From: Rossellomorea sp. y25
GTDB lineage: Bacteria; Bacillota; Bacilli; Bacillales; Bacillaceae_B
Assembly: GCF_038049935.1 (NCBI RefSeq)
Contig: NZ_CP145886.1
Location: forward strand, 3,767,001 to 3,831,000
Length of the DNA: 64,000 bases
Direction of reading: 5' to 3'
The notes under the pieces were generated by a model. The model did not search any database, was not told the origin of the DNA, and was given only the letters and a program-made list of their open reading frames with translations. Position 1 is the first letter of the stretch. The number at the start of each line of letters is the position of its first letter. Shown piece after piece: positions 54,318 through 63,476 of the stretch. The translations under genes and the position numbers were made by a program.

Positions 54318-56702
54318 TTAATTGCGTAATGGTTTTCCCTTTACAAGCATGTGCTGCATTCTTTGCTGTGATTTAGGCTGAGCAACAAGACTCAGGAATG
54401 CTTCTCTTTCAAGATCCAACAAGTACTGTTCGTCTACTTCTGTTCCATATGGTACTTTTCCGCCTGCGATCACGTAAGCAAGCTTTTTCGCGATCATCAG
54501 ATCATGTTCTGAAATGAAGCCTGATTGGAGCATGGATTGAGCTCCAAGAAGAAGGGTTGCATATCCTGTTTCACCTACAACGGGTACCTTCTTGCGGATC
54601 GGAGCTGAGTATCCACCTTCGTATAGGCTCAGTGCAGCCTGTTTTGCATCGTATAACAGATGATCATTGTTTACACTTACTCCATCCGCATTATTTAAGA
54701 AGTTGTTGTCTCTTGCTTCATCACCAGATGTGGAAACCTTCGCCATTGCAATTGATTCGAATACTTTATTGGCTACTTTTTGAAGATCGAATTCCACTCC
54801 ATTTGGAAGGTTCGCCAAGTGCTTCATATAAAGTTCTTTGTTTCCGCCGCCTCCAGGGATTAATCCAACACCGACTTCGACTAAGCCCATGTACGTTTCC
54901 ATGGAAGCCTGGATGTGAGCAGCCGGTAAGCAAACTTCGCTCCCGCCGCCTAATGTCATGCCGAATGGTGCGGCTACCACTGGCTTGGATGAATATTTGA
55001 TCTTCATCATCGCTTGCTGGAAGTTCCTGACGACCATATCGATTTCAAATACGTTGTCATCCTGTGCTTCCATCAGGATCATGGCAAGATTTGCTCCTAC
55101 ACAGAAGTTCTTGCCCTGGTTTCCGATGACGAGTCCTTTATAATTCTTCTCTACTTCATCCACTGCAAAATTGATCATTTGCGTTATGTCCATTCCGATC
55201 GCGTTATTTGGAGAATGGAACTCAAGAAGCGCGATTCCATCTCCGATATCTATTAAGCTTGCTCCGGAATTCTTTTTGATCAGCTTTCCTTGCTTCTTAA
55301 GAGCCTTTAAGTCGAGTGCCTTCGGGTTTCGCTCTACAAGTTGGTAGTCTCCATTGTGATAGAAGTAACGCTCTCCATCTTCTTCTTTATAGAAAGTGGA
55401 GTGACCTTCAGCGAGCATCGTTTCTACCCACTCAGGTACCTTTAGGCCTTCTTCCTTCATGCGGGTCACAGATTTTTCAACACCGATTGCATCCCATGTT
55501 TCAAATGGGCCCATTTCCCATCCGAAGCCCCATTTCATGGCCTGGTCGATGCCTACGATATCATCAGCGATTTCACCATGCAGCCGGGCTGAATAATTTA
55601 ACACCGGAGACACGATATTCCATAGGAGCATGCCTGCTTGATCTTTCGCATAGACAAGTGATTTTATTTTATTCTTTAATCCTTTTTCATTCTTCGCCAT
55701 TTCAAGAGAAGCGGTTTTCAGCTTTTGACGCGGCTGATAATCCATCGTTTCAGGATTAAGCTCCAGGATCTCTTTTCCTTGTTTCAGGAAAAATCCCTGT
55801 CCGCTCTTGCTCCCAAGCCAGCCATTTTCAAGCATCTTCTGCATGAAGGCCGGTACTTCAAACACCTTCTGCTCTTCCCCTTCCACTTGGTCGTACACAT
55901 TCTTCGCAACATGAGCGAATGTATCAAGTCCGACCACATCAAGTGTACGGAAAGTGGCACTTTTCGGTCTTCCGATCGTCGGTCCCGTGATGGAATCAAC
56001 TTCTCCTACAGAGTAGCCGCCTTTCAGCATTTCTTGAACAGTGATGAGCAATCCATAGGTTCCGATGCGATTTGCAATGAAGTTTGGTGTATCTTTCGCC
56101 ATCACGACACCCTTACCGAGCACATCTTCTCCAAATGTCTTCATGAAGCTGACTACTTCCGGATCCGTGTTCTTCGTCGGAATCACTTCAAGAAGCTTTA
56201 AATAACGAGGCGGATTGAAGAAATGCGTGCCTAAGAAATTCTTTTGGAAATCATCGCTTCGCCCTTCTGACATAGCCTCGATTGAAATCCCGGATGTATT
56301 TGAACTTATGATGCTTCCCGGTTTACGGTATCGTTCCACTTGTTCGAACACTTTTTTCTTGATATCTAAATTCTCAACGACTACCTCAATGACCCAGTCA
56401 CAATCCCCGATATTTTGAAGGTCATCCTCGAAGTTGCCTGCTGTAATGAGTGAAGCGTTTTGCTTTGAAGTCAATGGCGCCGGTTTTTGTTTAAAGAGCT
56501 TTTTTAAAGCGTTTTCACTAAATTGATTGCGAAACGCCTTGCTCTCTTCTGTCAGTCCCTTTGCTTTATGTTCGTCGGTTAATTCTCTTGGTACGATATC
56601 TAATAACATTGTCGGGATGCCGATATTTGCAAGGTGAGCGGCAATTCCTGAACCCATGACTCCTGATCCTAACACTGCGGCTTTCTGAATTCTACGAACC
56701 AA
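54318..56702 (-). CDS. fadN: Bifunctional 3-hydroxyacyl-CoA dehydrogenase/enoyl-CoA hydratase
   Basis: A 794-aa two-domain enzyme for the middle steps of beta-oxidation. The NAD-binding dehydrogenase is first (VLGSGVMGSGIAAH, then GTHFFNPPRYLKLLEVI), residues about 1-430. The crotonase domain follows (about 495-690), with GKNFCVGANLAMIL. The order is opposite to E. coli FadB but the same as B. subtilis YusL. It heads the fadNAE operon and has a FadR box in its leader. Confidence 0.95.
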   Translation of the reverse strand: MVRRIQKAAVLGSGVMGSGIAAHLANIGIPTMLLDIVPRELTDEHKAKGLTEESKAFRNQFSENALKKLFKQKPAPLTSKQNASLITAGNFEDDLQNIGDCDWVIEVVVENLDIKKKVFEQVERYRKPGSIISSNTSGISIEAMSEGRSDDFQKNFLGTHFFNPPRYLKLLEVIPTKNTDPEVVSFMKTFGEDVLGKGVVMAKDTPNFIANRIGTYGLLITVQEMLKGGYSVGEVDSITGPTIGRPKSATFRTLDVVGLDTFAHVAKNVYDQVEGEEQKVFEVPAFMQKMLENGWLGSKSGQGFFLKQGKEILELNPETMDYQPRQKLKTASLEMAKNEKGLKNKIKSLVYAKDQAGMLLWNIVSPVLNYSARLHGEIADDIVGIDQAMKWGFGWEMGPFETWDAIGVEKSVTRMKEEGLKVPEWVETMLAEGHSTFYKEEDGERYFYHNGDYQLVERNPKALDLKALKKQGKLIKKNSGASLIDIGDGIALLEFHSPNNAIGMDITQMINFAVDEVEKNYKGLVIGNQGKNFCVGANLAMILMEAQDDNVFEIDMVVRNFQQAMMKIKYSSKPVVAAPFGMTLGGGSEVCLPAAHIQASMETYMGLVEVGVGLIPGGGGNKELYMKHLANLPNGVEFDLQKVANKVFESIAMAKVSTSGDEARDNNFLNNADGVSVNNDHLLYDAKQAALSLYEGGYSAPIRKKVPVVGETGYATLLLGAQSMLQSGFISEHDLMIAKKLAYVIAGGKVPYGTEVDEQYLLDLEREAFLSLVAQPKSQQRMQHMLVKGKPLRN

Positions 56703-56727
56703 TGGTATTTCCCCCTTTTACACACTT

Positions 56728-56745
56728 TGAATGAATACTCATTCA
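56728..56745 (-). promoter_or_regulatory. FadR operator
   Basis: TGAATGAATACTCATTCA is a perfect match to the B. subtilis FadR consensus TGAATGAnTAnTCATTCA. It lies between the promoter and fadN, where FadR would block transcription until long-chain acyl-CoA binds it. Confidence 0.92.
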
Positions 56746-56789
56746 TTTTTTACTCAAAAAAAAGACTCGAATGAGTTCCTGTTACATCT

Positions 56790-56818
56790 AATATATCTGA
56801 TTTTCTAAAATATCGCAA
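56790..56818 (-). promoter_or_regulatory. fadNAE promoter
   Basis: On the minus strand TTGCGA (56818-56813), 17-base spacer, TATATT (56795-56790). Confidence 0.75.
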
Positions 56819-56941
56819 TATTTAAAAGAGTAAAAATGATAAATTTTACAAAAACTTTGATGTTTTTACTTTGTCATCTTCTTCCTCCATAATGTAGACT
56901 TGATAACACTATAATGCCTTTTTCAGGATATGGAGGTTCGA

Positions 56942-58522
56942 ATGAAAAACCATACAACATCTATAACGATACTTGAAACCAGTGATATTCATGGACATAT
57001 ATTCCCTTACTTATATGGAACGAAGGAGAAGGCAACTGTTGGTTTAGGTAAACTGGCAACCTTTATTAAAAGTGTACGAAAACAAACCGGGAATGTTCTG
57101 GTCATTGATAATGGAGATCTCTATCAAGGCACTCCCCTTACTTATTATTATATGAAACAAGCTCGTCATTTGCCAAACCCTTTTGTTTCAATTTTACATG
57201 AAATGAATTATGATGCAGCCGTGATTGGCAACCATGAATTCAACTATGGGATGGAACCCTTACGTAAAGCGCAACAAGATGCAGAGTTTCCTTTTTTATC
57301 AGCAAATATCCTTGATAATAGGACGAAGAAACCTTACTTTGGGCTCCCTTACTTCATCAAAGTACTACCTAACGGGGTAAAAGCAGCTGTGCTTGGCGTG
57401 ACGACACATTATATTCCAAACTGGGAAAAGCCCTCTCACATAGCAGATCTGGAATTTAAAGATGCCTTTACCTCAACCCAAAATTGGATTTCCTACATAC
57501 ACAAAGTAGAAAAACCTGATGTGATGATTGTGTCGTATCATGGAGGATTCGAAAGAGATATTCAAACGGGTTCACCGACTGAGCGACAAACTGGTGAAAA
57601 CCAAGGCTATAAAATTTGTCAGGAAGTAAAAGGAATCGATGTACTGCTCACTGGTCATCAACACAGAAAACTTGCCGGCACCATCAATGGGATTTCAATC
57701 GTACAGCCGGGAATGTATGGTGGGACTATCGGACAAGTAACCATTAAGTTACAACGAAACAAGCAAAGATGGACCGTGTTAAACAAGGAGACTCAGATCA
57801 TTTCCATGGAGGGAATCGAGGCCGATAAAAATGTCCTTTCCTTAGCCTGGGATATTGAAAGCAAAACACAATCCTGGCTTGACCAACCCATTGGTACGAT
57901 TGAAGGAAATATGCTGATAGAAGATACATTCGAGGCTCGTATCAGGGAACATCCATTCATTGAGTTCATTCACCGCGTTCAAAAGGAGGCAGCTGGTGTT
58001 TCCATTTCAGCAACCGCACTATTCAGTGAATCACAACGGGGGCTGCCGAATATGGTCACAATGAGGGATATCGTGTCTAATTATATCTATCCAAATACGT
58101 TAACCGTTCTTGAAATTACAGGGAGAGACATACGTCTTGCCCTTGAGCGTTCGGCATCTTATTTCGCTGTGAACCAAGCAGGGTTGCTTAGTGTGAATCC
58201 TAATTTCACCACTCCTAAACCTCAGCATTATAACTATGATATGTGGGAAGGGATTGACTACGTGTTGAATATCAGCCATCCAATAGGAAAGCGGGTTACT
58301 TCCCTGCTTTTCAACGGGGAGCCCCTACAAGAAAATAAACATTACCAAGTCGTCATGAACAATTACCGGGCAGGTGGCGGCGGGGAATACACCATGTTCA
58401 AGAACAAACCGATTATCAAAGAAATACAAATCGACATGACCGAGCTGATTGCTGACCACTTCCTCAAATATAAAACGATAAAAGCTGCCTGTAATCACAA
58501 TTGGAAGGTTATTGTCGATTAA
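56942..58522 (+). CDS. 5'-nucleotidase/2',3'-cyclic phosphodiesterase-type metallophosphoesterase
   Basis: A 526-aa two-domain phosphoesterase. The N-terminal metallophosphoesterase motifs are LETSDIHGHIFPY, VIDNGDLYQGTP, AVIGNHEFNYG and LLTGHQHRK. The C-terminal 5'-nucleotidase domain includes YRAGGGGEY. No signal peptide or cell-wall anchor is seen, so unlike CpdB/YfkN it should be cytosolic. The start at 56942 is preferred: GGAGG lies 5 bases upstream, inside the first codons of the longer frame from 56930. It ends at a GGGACGGACC terminator. Confidence 0.88.
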   Translation: MKNHTTSITILETSDIHGHIFPYLYGTKEKATVGLGKLATFIKSVRKQTGNVLVIDNGDLYQGTPLTYYYMKQARHLPNPFVSILHEMNYDAAVIGNHEFNYGMEPLRKAQQDAEFPFLSANILDNRTKKPYFGLPYFIKVLPNGVKAAVLGVTTHYIPNWEKPSHIADLEFKDAFTSTQNWISYIHKVEKPDVMIVSYHGGFERDIQTGSPTERQTGENQGYKICQEVKGIDVLLTGHQHRKLAGTINGISIVQPGMYGGTIGQVTIKLQRNKQRWTVLNKETQIISMEGIEADKNVLSLAWDIESKTQSWLDQPIGTIEGNMLIEDTFEARIREHPFIEFIHRVQKEAAGVSISATALFSESQRGLPNMVTMRDIVSNYIYPNTLTVLEITGRDIRLALERSASYFAVNQAGLLSVNPNFTTPKPQHYNYDMWEGIDYVLNISHPIGKRVTSLLFNGEPLQENKHYQVVMNNYRAGGGGEYTMFKNKPIIKEIQIDMTELIADHFLKYKTIKAACNHNWKVIVD

Positions 58523-58556
58523 GAGGGACGGACCTCCGTGCAGGTCCGTCCCTCTT
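58523..58556 (+). terminator. Terminator, GGGACGGACC family
   Basis: AGAGGGACGGACCT pairs with AGGTCCGTCCCTCT around CCGTGC. Confidence 0.88.
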
Positions 58557-58618
58557 CTGCATATAGAACATCATAAAATTTAAAAGATCCGGGAATCTTA
58601 GTAATGGAGGTGTTCGAC

Positions 58619-58756
58619 ATGGCTAAGCATAAGAAAAATCCTTCCAAGGCTGGAGTGAGTGCAGCAAGTGTGAAGGGGGACGCTGGTCCTACCGTTGATT
58701 TGGACGGCGGCGGAAAAAGAAACAGTCAAAACAACCAATTTAAGAAGCAACCATAG
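58619..58756 (+). CDS. yuzL: YuzL, very small basic protein
   Basis: A 45-aa protein read from the plus strand and too short for most gene callers. It starts MAKHKKNPSKAGVSAASVKG and continues with DLDGGGKRNSQNNQ, typical of the Bacillus YuzL family. The composition (Lys, Ser, Asn, Gly-rich, no hydrophobic core) resembles small spore proteins, but no role is known. TGGAGGTG lies about 7 bases before the ATG. A strong terminator follows. Confidence 0.82.
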   Translation: MAKHKKNPSKAGVSAASVKGDAGPTVDLDGGGKRNSQNNQFKKQP

Positions 58757-58772
58757 TTTGTTTTAGGAAATT

Positions 58773-58806
58773 GCGCCTGATTTTGCTGATCAGGCGCTTT
58801 TTTTCG
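58773..58806 (+). terminator. Terminator after yuzL
   Basis: GCGCCTGAT pairs with ATCAGGCGC and is followed by T7. Confidence 0.92.
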
Positions 58807-58869
58807 TGGGATGATGGGATCGGGGTGGGTGATTGGCGATTCGTTGGGGATTTAAAAGGCTTTGGGAAA

Positions 58870-58929
58870 TTTATCGACCGTTATTTCGATATATCAACCG
58901 TTATCCGGATTTATCGACCGTTCGACAAA
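58870..58929. repeat. Three-copy 20-bp tandem repeat (TTTATCGACCGTT type)
   Basis: Units at 58870, 58890 and 58910 share T(T/A)TATC(G/A)ACCGTT, the rest variable. On the other strand the core reads AACGGTCGATAAA, which resembles the units at 63551-63633. No gene lies in 58757-59060. Confidence 0.8.
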
Positions 58930-59020
58930 TTCCGCTAAACACAAACACTATTCCCCTCCCTTCCTAACCACACACTAATCCCCAAACTTTTCCCTTCCCC
59001 ATACAAAAATTAACTTTGCC

Positions 59021-59116
59021 TTGTCCCCACTTTTACAGTAAACTAAGAATATAAATTTTAAGTTGTCAGACCTCCTACTTTATCTATCACAACCTAAGGT
59101 AGCTCGTCTGTTTTTT
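59021..59116 (+). promoter_or_regulatory. Structured leader with terminator before yczE
   Basis: A weak promoter (TTGTCC at 59021, TAAGAA at 59044) is followed by a hairpin: CAGAC (59067-59071) pairs with GTCTG (59106-59110), and CTACTT (59075-59080) with AAGGTAG (59096-59102), then T6. GTTGT just before the stem (59062-59066) is complementary to ACAAC in its loop (59089-59093), so a pseudoknot can form. TTTACAGTAAA repeats lie at 59032 and 59137. It matches no riboswitch class I can name. Confidence 0.5.
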
Positions 59117-59160
59117 AAAGTACAGTAATGAGAACGTTTACAGTAAAGGAGACTATGTGA

Positions 59161-59787
59161 ATGAAACGCAGACTTTTGTTTTTTACGATTGGACTTTTTA
59201 TTTTGACAATGGGTGTTGCCCTGATTATTAAATCTGGTTTAGGTGCCTCTGCCTGGGATGCCCTGGCCGTTGGGGAATCGAATATGTTTGGGATTACGGT
59301 TGGAACCGCTGTTTTCATAAATGGGATTGTACTGATCGGCCTTAATGCTCTTATTATGAAGAAGAAGCCTGATGTATTGGCTGCGGGGTCCATTCTTGTG
59401 ATTGGCCTTTTGATTGATTTTTGGTTACTGGTCGTCTTTAATGATTACGCTCCCGAGATGCTGATGAATCAGGTGTTCACCCTTGCTTCAGGTATTTTGA
59501 CAATGGGACTTGGAATTGCGATTTACTTACAGGCTAAATTCCCTGCTAGCCCTATGGATACACTTATGGTGGCCATCCATACGCGTTTCGGATTAAATCT
59601 TCGTAATTCGCGAATCATCAGTGAAGGATTTGCCCTGTCACTGGCATTCCTGTTTAAGGGAGATATCGGAATCGGTACGATCATTGTTACGCTCCTATTA
59701 GGATTCGTGGTTCAATATAGCTTCCCGGTTTTCGAACAGCTCTTTGAAAGAAAATCATTGGGTAAAGCAGCCGTCTCTGCTGACTAA
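59161..59787 (+). CDS. yczE: YczE/YyaS/YitT-family membrane protein
   Basis: A 208-aa membrane protein with five or six helices, related to YczE. Family features are VALIIKSGLGASAWDALAVG near the start and IYLQAKFPASPMDTLMVAI in the second half, two similar repeats. B. subtilis YczE affects surfactin synthetase activity, but its own function is unknown; a transport role is possible. GGAG lies 9 bases before the ATG. The upstream leader may control it. Confidence 0.88.
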   Translation: MKRRLLFFTIGLFILTMGVALIIKSGLGASAWDALAVGESNMFGITVGTAVFINGIVLIGLNALIMKKKPDVLAAGSILVIGLLIDFWLLVVFNDYAPEMLMNQVFTLASGILTMGLGIAIYLQAKFPASPMDTLMVAIHTRFGLNLRNSRIISEGFALSLAFLFKGDIGIGTIIVTLLLGFVVQYSFPVFEQLFERKSLGKAAVSAD

Positions 59788-59791
59788 TCAA

Positions 59792-59834
59792 TAATAAAAA
59801 AGCAATCTTCCAAGTGGGAGATTGCTTTTTTATT
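59792..59834. terminator. Bidirectional terminator after yczE
   Basis: AATAATAAAAAAGCAATCT and AGATTGCTTTTTTATTATT pair as a long stem; flanked by the divergent antiporter gene's end. Confidence 0.9.
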
Positions 59835-59896
59835 ATTGATATATTTTGGCTCATCCTGAATGAGGGGTGGTTCGTGCCCGGCTCCAATTGTTCTGT

Positions 59897-61360
59897 TTAC
59901 GTGGAACTTAATCCCCCTTTAGAATTCAAGAGCTCATTGATACGCTTTCTCTGGCTCTTATTTGCAAGCACATAAAGTGTATCATTTGCTTTGATGACAG
60001 TGTCACCCATTGGAGTGATCAGTTCATTGTTGCGGATAACCGCTGAAATCAATGTTTTCTCAGGCAGATTGATGTCCTTGATCGCCTTGTTTGTAATATA
60101 GGCATCGTCGTTGATGAGAACTTCGAGCATTTCATTGTTTGTTTTACCGATTGAAACGAGTTCTATGCTGTGAGCGATTGGCGGTTTTTCTTCCCCAGCA
60201 AGATTCAGATAGTTGGCTAAAGGTGAGATGGTCGTTCCTTGTATCAGAGCGGATAGAAGAACAACGAAAAACACGACGTTGAAGATGACTTCATTGTTTT
60301 CGATATTGGCAACCATTGGATACGTTGCCAATACGATTGGTACCGCGCCCTTCAAACCTGCCCATGAGATGAAGAACTTTTCTTTAATGGAGAAACTCTT
60401 TGCCAGGGCAAGACTTAGATACACTCCCAGTGGTCTCGCTACTACAATCAATAGAATCGATAGGACGATCCCTTGCCACGCAATGCTTGGCAAATGCTGA
60501 GGGAAAACCAATAATCCGAGCAGGATAAACATGACGATTTGCATCATCCACGCAAACCCTTCATTAAAACGGACAATGGAATGTCGATAGGTCAATTCCT
60601 GATTCCCTACTACGATCGCCATGATATAGACAGCTAATAGACCACTCGCTTCAAGAATGCTGGTAAATGCGTAAGTGAAGATAGCCAGTGAAATGGACAG
60701 AACAGGATACAAACCGGATGAATCAAGATTGATCCGATTAATGATCCACACAGATGCCCATCCAAGCGCCAGCCCAAGTACCAGGCCCATACCCATTTGC
60801 CAAAAAAAGCTTAAAATCAAGGTAGCAGGATTTAATCCGGGAAATTGGATCAATTGCAAAAAAGCTACCGTCAAAAAGATTGCCATCGGATCGTTACTGC
60901 CTGATTCAGCTTCCAGTGTAGAAGAAATTTTCGGTTTGATGTTTTTGTTGCCTAAAACGGAGAAAACCGCTGCAGCGTCCGTCGAACCAACGATTGCCCC
61001 AAATAACATCCCTTCCAGCCAGCTTACATCGAGGATGAACTTTGCTGCCACCCCAATCGAAAGTGTGGTCACAATGACTCCAATGGTTGCCAGTGATAAT
61101 GAAGGTTTATAGACACTTTTCACATTGCTCCATTTTGTCTGAAGTCCACCTTCAAACAAAATGATGATTAAAGCAAGTGTTCCGATGAATTGTGTCATTG
61201 GAGCATTATCGAAGAAGAAATATGTATTTAGTACCATACCTACGATGATAAATAATATAAGTGAGGGGACGCCTAATCTGGTGGAGAACTTGGCGGTTAT
61301 GACACCGACTAAAAGCAAGAGGCCAAGCAGTAAAGTCAAATTATCAATGGTGATTTCCAT
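59897..61360 (-). CDS. K+/H+ antiporter, CPA1 family with TrkA-C domain (NhaP2/CvrA-like)
   Basis: A 487-aa antiporter with 12-13 membrane helices and a C-terminal TrkA-C domain (about 405-475). The ion site motif GSTDAAAVFSVLGNK contains the conserved Asp. ESGSNDPMAIFLTV is the second signature. TrkA-C domains bind regulatory nucleotides such as c-di-AMP in related Bacillus transporters, so control by c-di-AMP is plausible. The family exchanges K+ or Na+ for H+. It is a single gene. Confidence 0.92.
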   Translation of the reverse strand: MEITIDNLTLLLGLLLLVGVITAKFSTRLGVPSLILFIIVGMVLNTYFFFDNAPMTQFIGTLALIIILFEGGLQTKWSNVKSVYKPSLSLATIGVIVTTLSIGVAAKFILDVSWLEGMLFGAIVGSTDAAAVFSVLGNKNIKPKISSTLEAESGSNDPMAIFLTVAFLQLIQFPGLNPATLILSFFWQMGMGLVLGLALGWASVWIINRINLDSSGLYPVLSISLAIFTYAFTSILEASGLLAVYIMAIVVGNQELTYRHSIVRFNEGFAWMMQIVMFILLGLLVFPQHLPSIAWQGIVLSILLIVVARPLGVYLSLALAKSFSIKEKFFISWAGLKGAVPIVLATYPMVANIENNEVIFNVVFFVVLLSALIQGTTISPLANYLNLAGEEKPPIAHSIELVSIGKTNNEMLEVLINDDAYITNKAIKDINLPEKTLISAVIRNNELITPMGDTVIKANDTLYVLANKSQRKRINELLNSKGGLSST

Positions 61361-61530
61361 TTTTTATCGCCTCTTATTCATGAAGATTATTCACTTTTAT
61401 TATATTATATTGTGAATACCGTAACAATTAAAAAGCCTCTTCTCTCTTCTATTCAGCAATAATATTCCCATTAGTCGTTTAGGGATACCTTCTCTTCTTA
61501 ACTAGGGATGGCTGGCTTCGCCTATAAACA

Positions 61531-61567
61531 AAAATAAGACTCCATGAACATCCACAGAGTCTTATCA
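61531..61567 (-). terminator. Terminator after proline dehydrogenase
   Basis: AAGACTC and GAGTCTT arms pair on the minus strand, followed by T5. Confidence 0.8.
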
Positions 61568-61577
61568 CTAATTGCAA

Positions 61578-62495
61578 TTATTTCTTCATGACACCTTTTA
61601 AAACAAAGGCGACGTTGGCTGGTCTTTCAGCCAGTCTTCTCATAAAGTATCCATACCAGTCAGTACCGTACGGAACGTATACGCGCATTTTGTAGCCTTC
61701 TTTGACCAGTTCATGCTGCCGTTCCACACGGATACCAAACAGCATTTGAAACTCGAATTGATCACGTGGGATATTGTACTCTTCCACGAGTCTTTTCGTA
61801 TATTCGATCATCTCATCATCGTGTGTGGCAATGGCTGTATAATTGCCGTTTAATAGATGAGTTTTAATAATTTTTTTGAAATTATCGTCTACATCCTTCT
61901 TTTCGGGAAACGCAACTTCAGGTGACTCTTTATAGGCCCCTTTTACTAGACGCAGATTGGGGGAATACGCATTCAGATCATCCATATCCTTTTCTGTTCT
62001 ATATAAATAGGCTTGTATAACCGTGCCGATGTTATCATACTCAGACTTTAACCGCTTGAAGATATCAATGGTCTTCCCACAACGGGAGTAGTCCTCCATA
62101 TCAATGGTCACGAATACATTATGCTTGGTTGCTTCATCAAGAATCAATCGCATATTCTTCATGACAACCTCTTCGGAAATATCCAGCCCCATTGATGTCA
62201 TCTTTAGGGACAGCTGAGATTTCAGGTTTTCTCTCCCGATTGCACGAACAGCCTCTACACATTCTAGTGCCATTTCGTTTGCTTCACGCTCATTGTCCAC
62301 AAACTCTCCTAAATAGTCGATCGTTACAACAAGATTCTGACTATTCAGTTCGCGAATAACCTCAACTGCCTGCAGAATCGAAGACCCTGCAACGAATCGG
62401 CCGGCTCCAAAACGCAGGCCATATTTCTTAGCGAGCTTTGTCATCGGCTTATTTTTTGAAAGGAATAAAAAGAAATTACGCATTGCTTGCTCCAT
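61578..62495 (-). CDS. fadM: Proline dehydrogenase (YusM/FadM)
   Basis: A 305-aa FAD enzyme that oxidises proline to pyrroline-5-carboxylate and feeds electrons to the quinone pool. The barrel motifs are LRLVKGAYKESPEVAFPEK, IATHDDEMIEY and FEFQMLFGIRVERQHELV, with YVPYGTDWYGYFMRRLAERP near the end. The start is ATG 62495, with AGGGGG 8 bases upstream. In B. subtilis this gene is yusM/fadM, next to yusL. Pyrroline-5-carboxylate dehydrogenase is not next to it here. Confidence 0.93.
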   Translation of the reverse strand: MEQAMRNFFLFLSKNKPMTKLAKKYGLRFGAGRFVAGSSILQAVEVIRELNSQNLVVTIDYLGEFVDNEREANEMALECVEAVRAIGRENLKSQLSLKMTSMGLDISEEVVMKNMRLILDEATKHNVFVTIDMEDYSRCGKTIDIFKRLKSEYDNIGTVIQAYLYRTEKDMDDLNAYSPNLRLVKGAYKESPEVAFPEKKDVDDNFKKIIKTHLLNGNYTAIATHDDEMIEYTKRLVEEYNIPRDQFEFQMLFGIRVERQHELVKEGYKMRVYVPYGTDWYGYFMRRLAERPANVAFVLKGVMKK

Positions 62496-62810
62496 GTTGC
62501 TTACCCCCTGAAAAAACATATACATCATACTATGAAACCGTTTTCTTTATTGCTAAAAAAGAAAGTGTTCGTACTATAATATATCTACCAACATTTTATC
62601 ACCTTTTAAGCGTTTTGAATATACTTTCAATACGTTCTTAGTAGAATATTATCGAAATTTGTATACACGTGAATAATCATGTTGAGCATTAGGAAAAATA
62701 ACCTTTGCCTTATGATTATAAAACTTTCTTAAGGGGTCGTATACAGGGTAATATTACCTATTGATCATATTAAGAAAGTCAATTGAAGGAATGAAAAGGA
62801 GGAAAAGAAT
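62496..62810. other. Divergent intergenic region, fadM and CotF-like genes
   Basis: AT-rich with no gene. A TATAAT box at 62575 on the plus strand lacks a standard -35. The CotF-like gene is probably read from a sporulation promoter that I cannot place with confidence. Confidence 0.3.
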
Positions 62811-63074
62811 ATGCAACAACAACCTCAACAAGGAAGCCAGCAACAAGCCTATACGGAGCCGCCACAGATGCTTACCACAAAGGATTCATTATATTTAAAT
62901 GACATGCTTGCTTGGAATTTAAATGCTATGAAAAAGTGTCATTTCGCCGCAGCTCATTGTCAGGATGCTGAGATTAAAGCTGAGCTGGATAAGTGCGGGC
63001 AGATGCATCAGCGTCACTATCAACAACTACTAGCACATTTGAACACGACTAACCAAAACCAAAACATGATGTAG
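62811..63074 (+). CDS. Small CotF-like spore coat protein
   Basis: An 87-aa protein rich in Gln at both ends, with a core of ferritin-like helices (LNDMLAWNLNAMKKCHFAAA, then KAELDKCGQMHQRHYQQLL). It resembles CotF/YusN-type coat proteins. AAGGAGG precedes the ATG. It is followed 16 bases later by a longer protein of the same type, so they are probably a two-gene coat operon. Function in the coat is inferred from family. Confidence 0.82.
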   Translation: MQQQPQQGSQQQAYTEPPQMLTTKDSLYLNDMLAWNLNAMKKCHFAAAHCQDAEIKAELDKCGQMHQRHYQQLLAHLNTTNQNQNMM

Positions 63075-63090
63075 AAAGGAGTTCTCTTAT

Positions 63091-63438
63091 ATGAATCAAC
63101 AAAATCAGCAAAAAATCCAAAATCCCCAGACTCAAGTACCGGCTACACCACAGATGAATGATCGTGACTTCATCACCGATGTCCTGTCTCACGAGAAATA
63201 TATGACGGCTTCTTATTGTACAGCTCTGAACGAAGCGAGTCATCAAGCACTATATCAAGACCTACTTACAATTTTTAATGAAACACAAAATGCTCAACGC
63301 GAGCTTTACAATGAAATGTTCCGCAAAGGCTGGTACAAGCTCGAGGCTGCCGACAGTCAAAAGATTCAACAATCGTATCAACAGCACCAGCAGTATTCTT
63401 CTCAATTTCCCTATGGGTATGGCGGTCAGGTTCAATAA
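63091..63438 (+). CDS. yusN: CotF-family spore coat protein
   Basis: A 115-aa protein of the CotF family. The core MNDRDFITDVLSHEKYMTAS and the helix QALYQDLLTIFNETQNAQRE are the family features, with a Gln- and Tyr-rich tail ending in YGYGGQVQ. It matches YusN of B. subtilis in place and pattern. AGAAAGGAG precedes the ATG. It ends at a strong terminator. Confidence 0.88.
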   Translation: MNQQNQQKIQNPQTQVPATPQMNDRDFITDVLSHEKYMTASYCTALNEASHQALYQDLLTIFNETQNAQRELYNEMFRKGWYKLEAADSQKIQQSYQQHQQYSSQFPYGYGGQVQ

Positions 63439-63444
63439 TGCAGA

Positions 63445-63476
63445 AGGCAGACGCTGGTCTGCCTTTTTTGTTGGGA
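63445..63476 (+). terminator. Terminator after yusN
   Basis: AAGGCAGAC pairs with GTCTGCCTT around GCTG, then a T-run. Confidence 0.92.
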
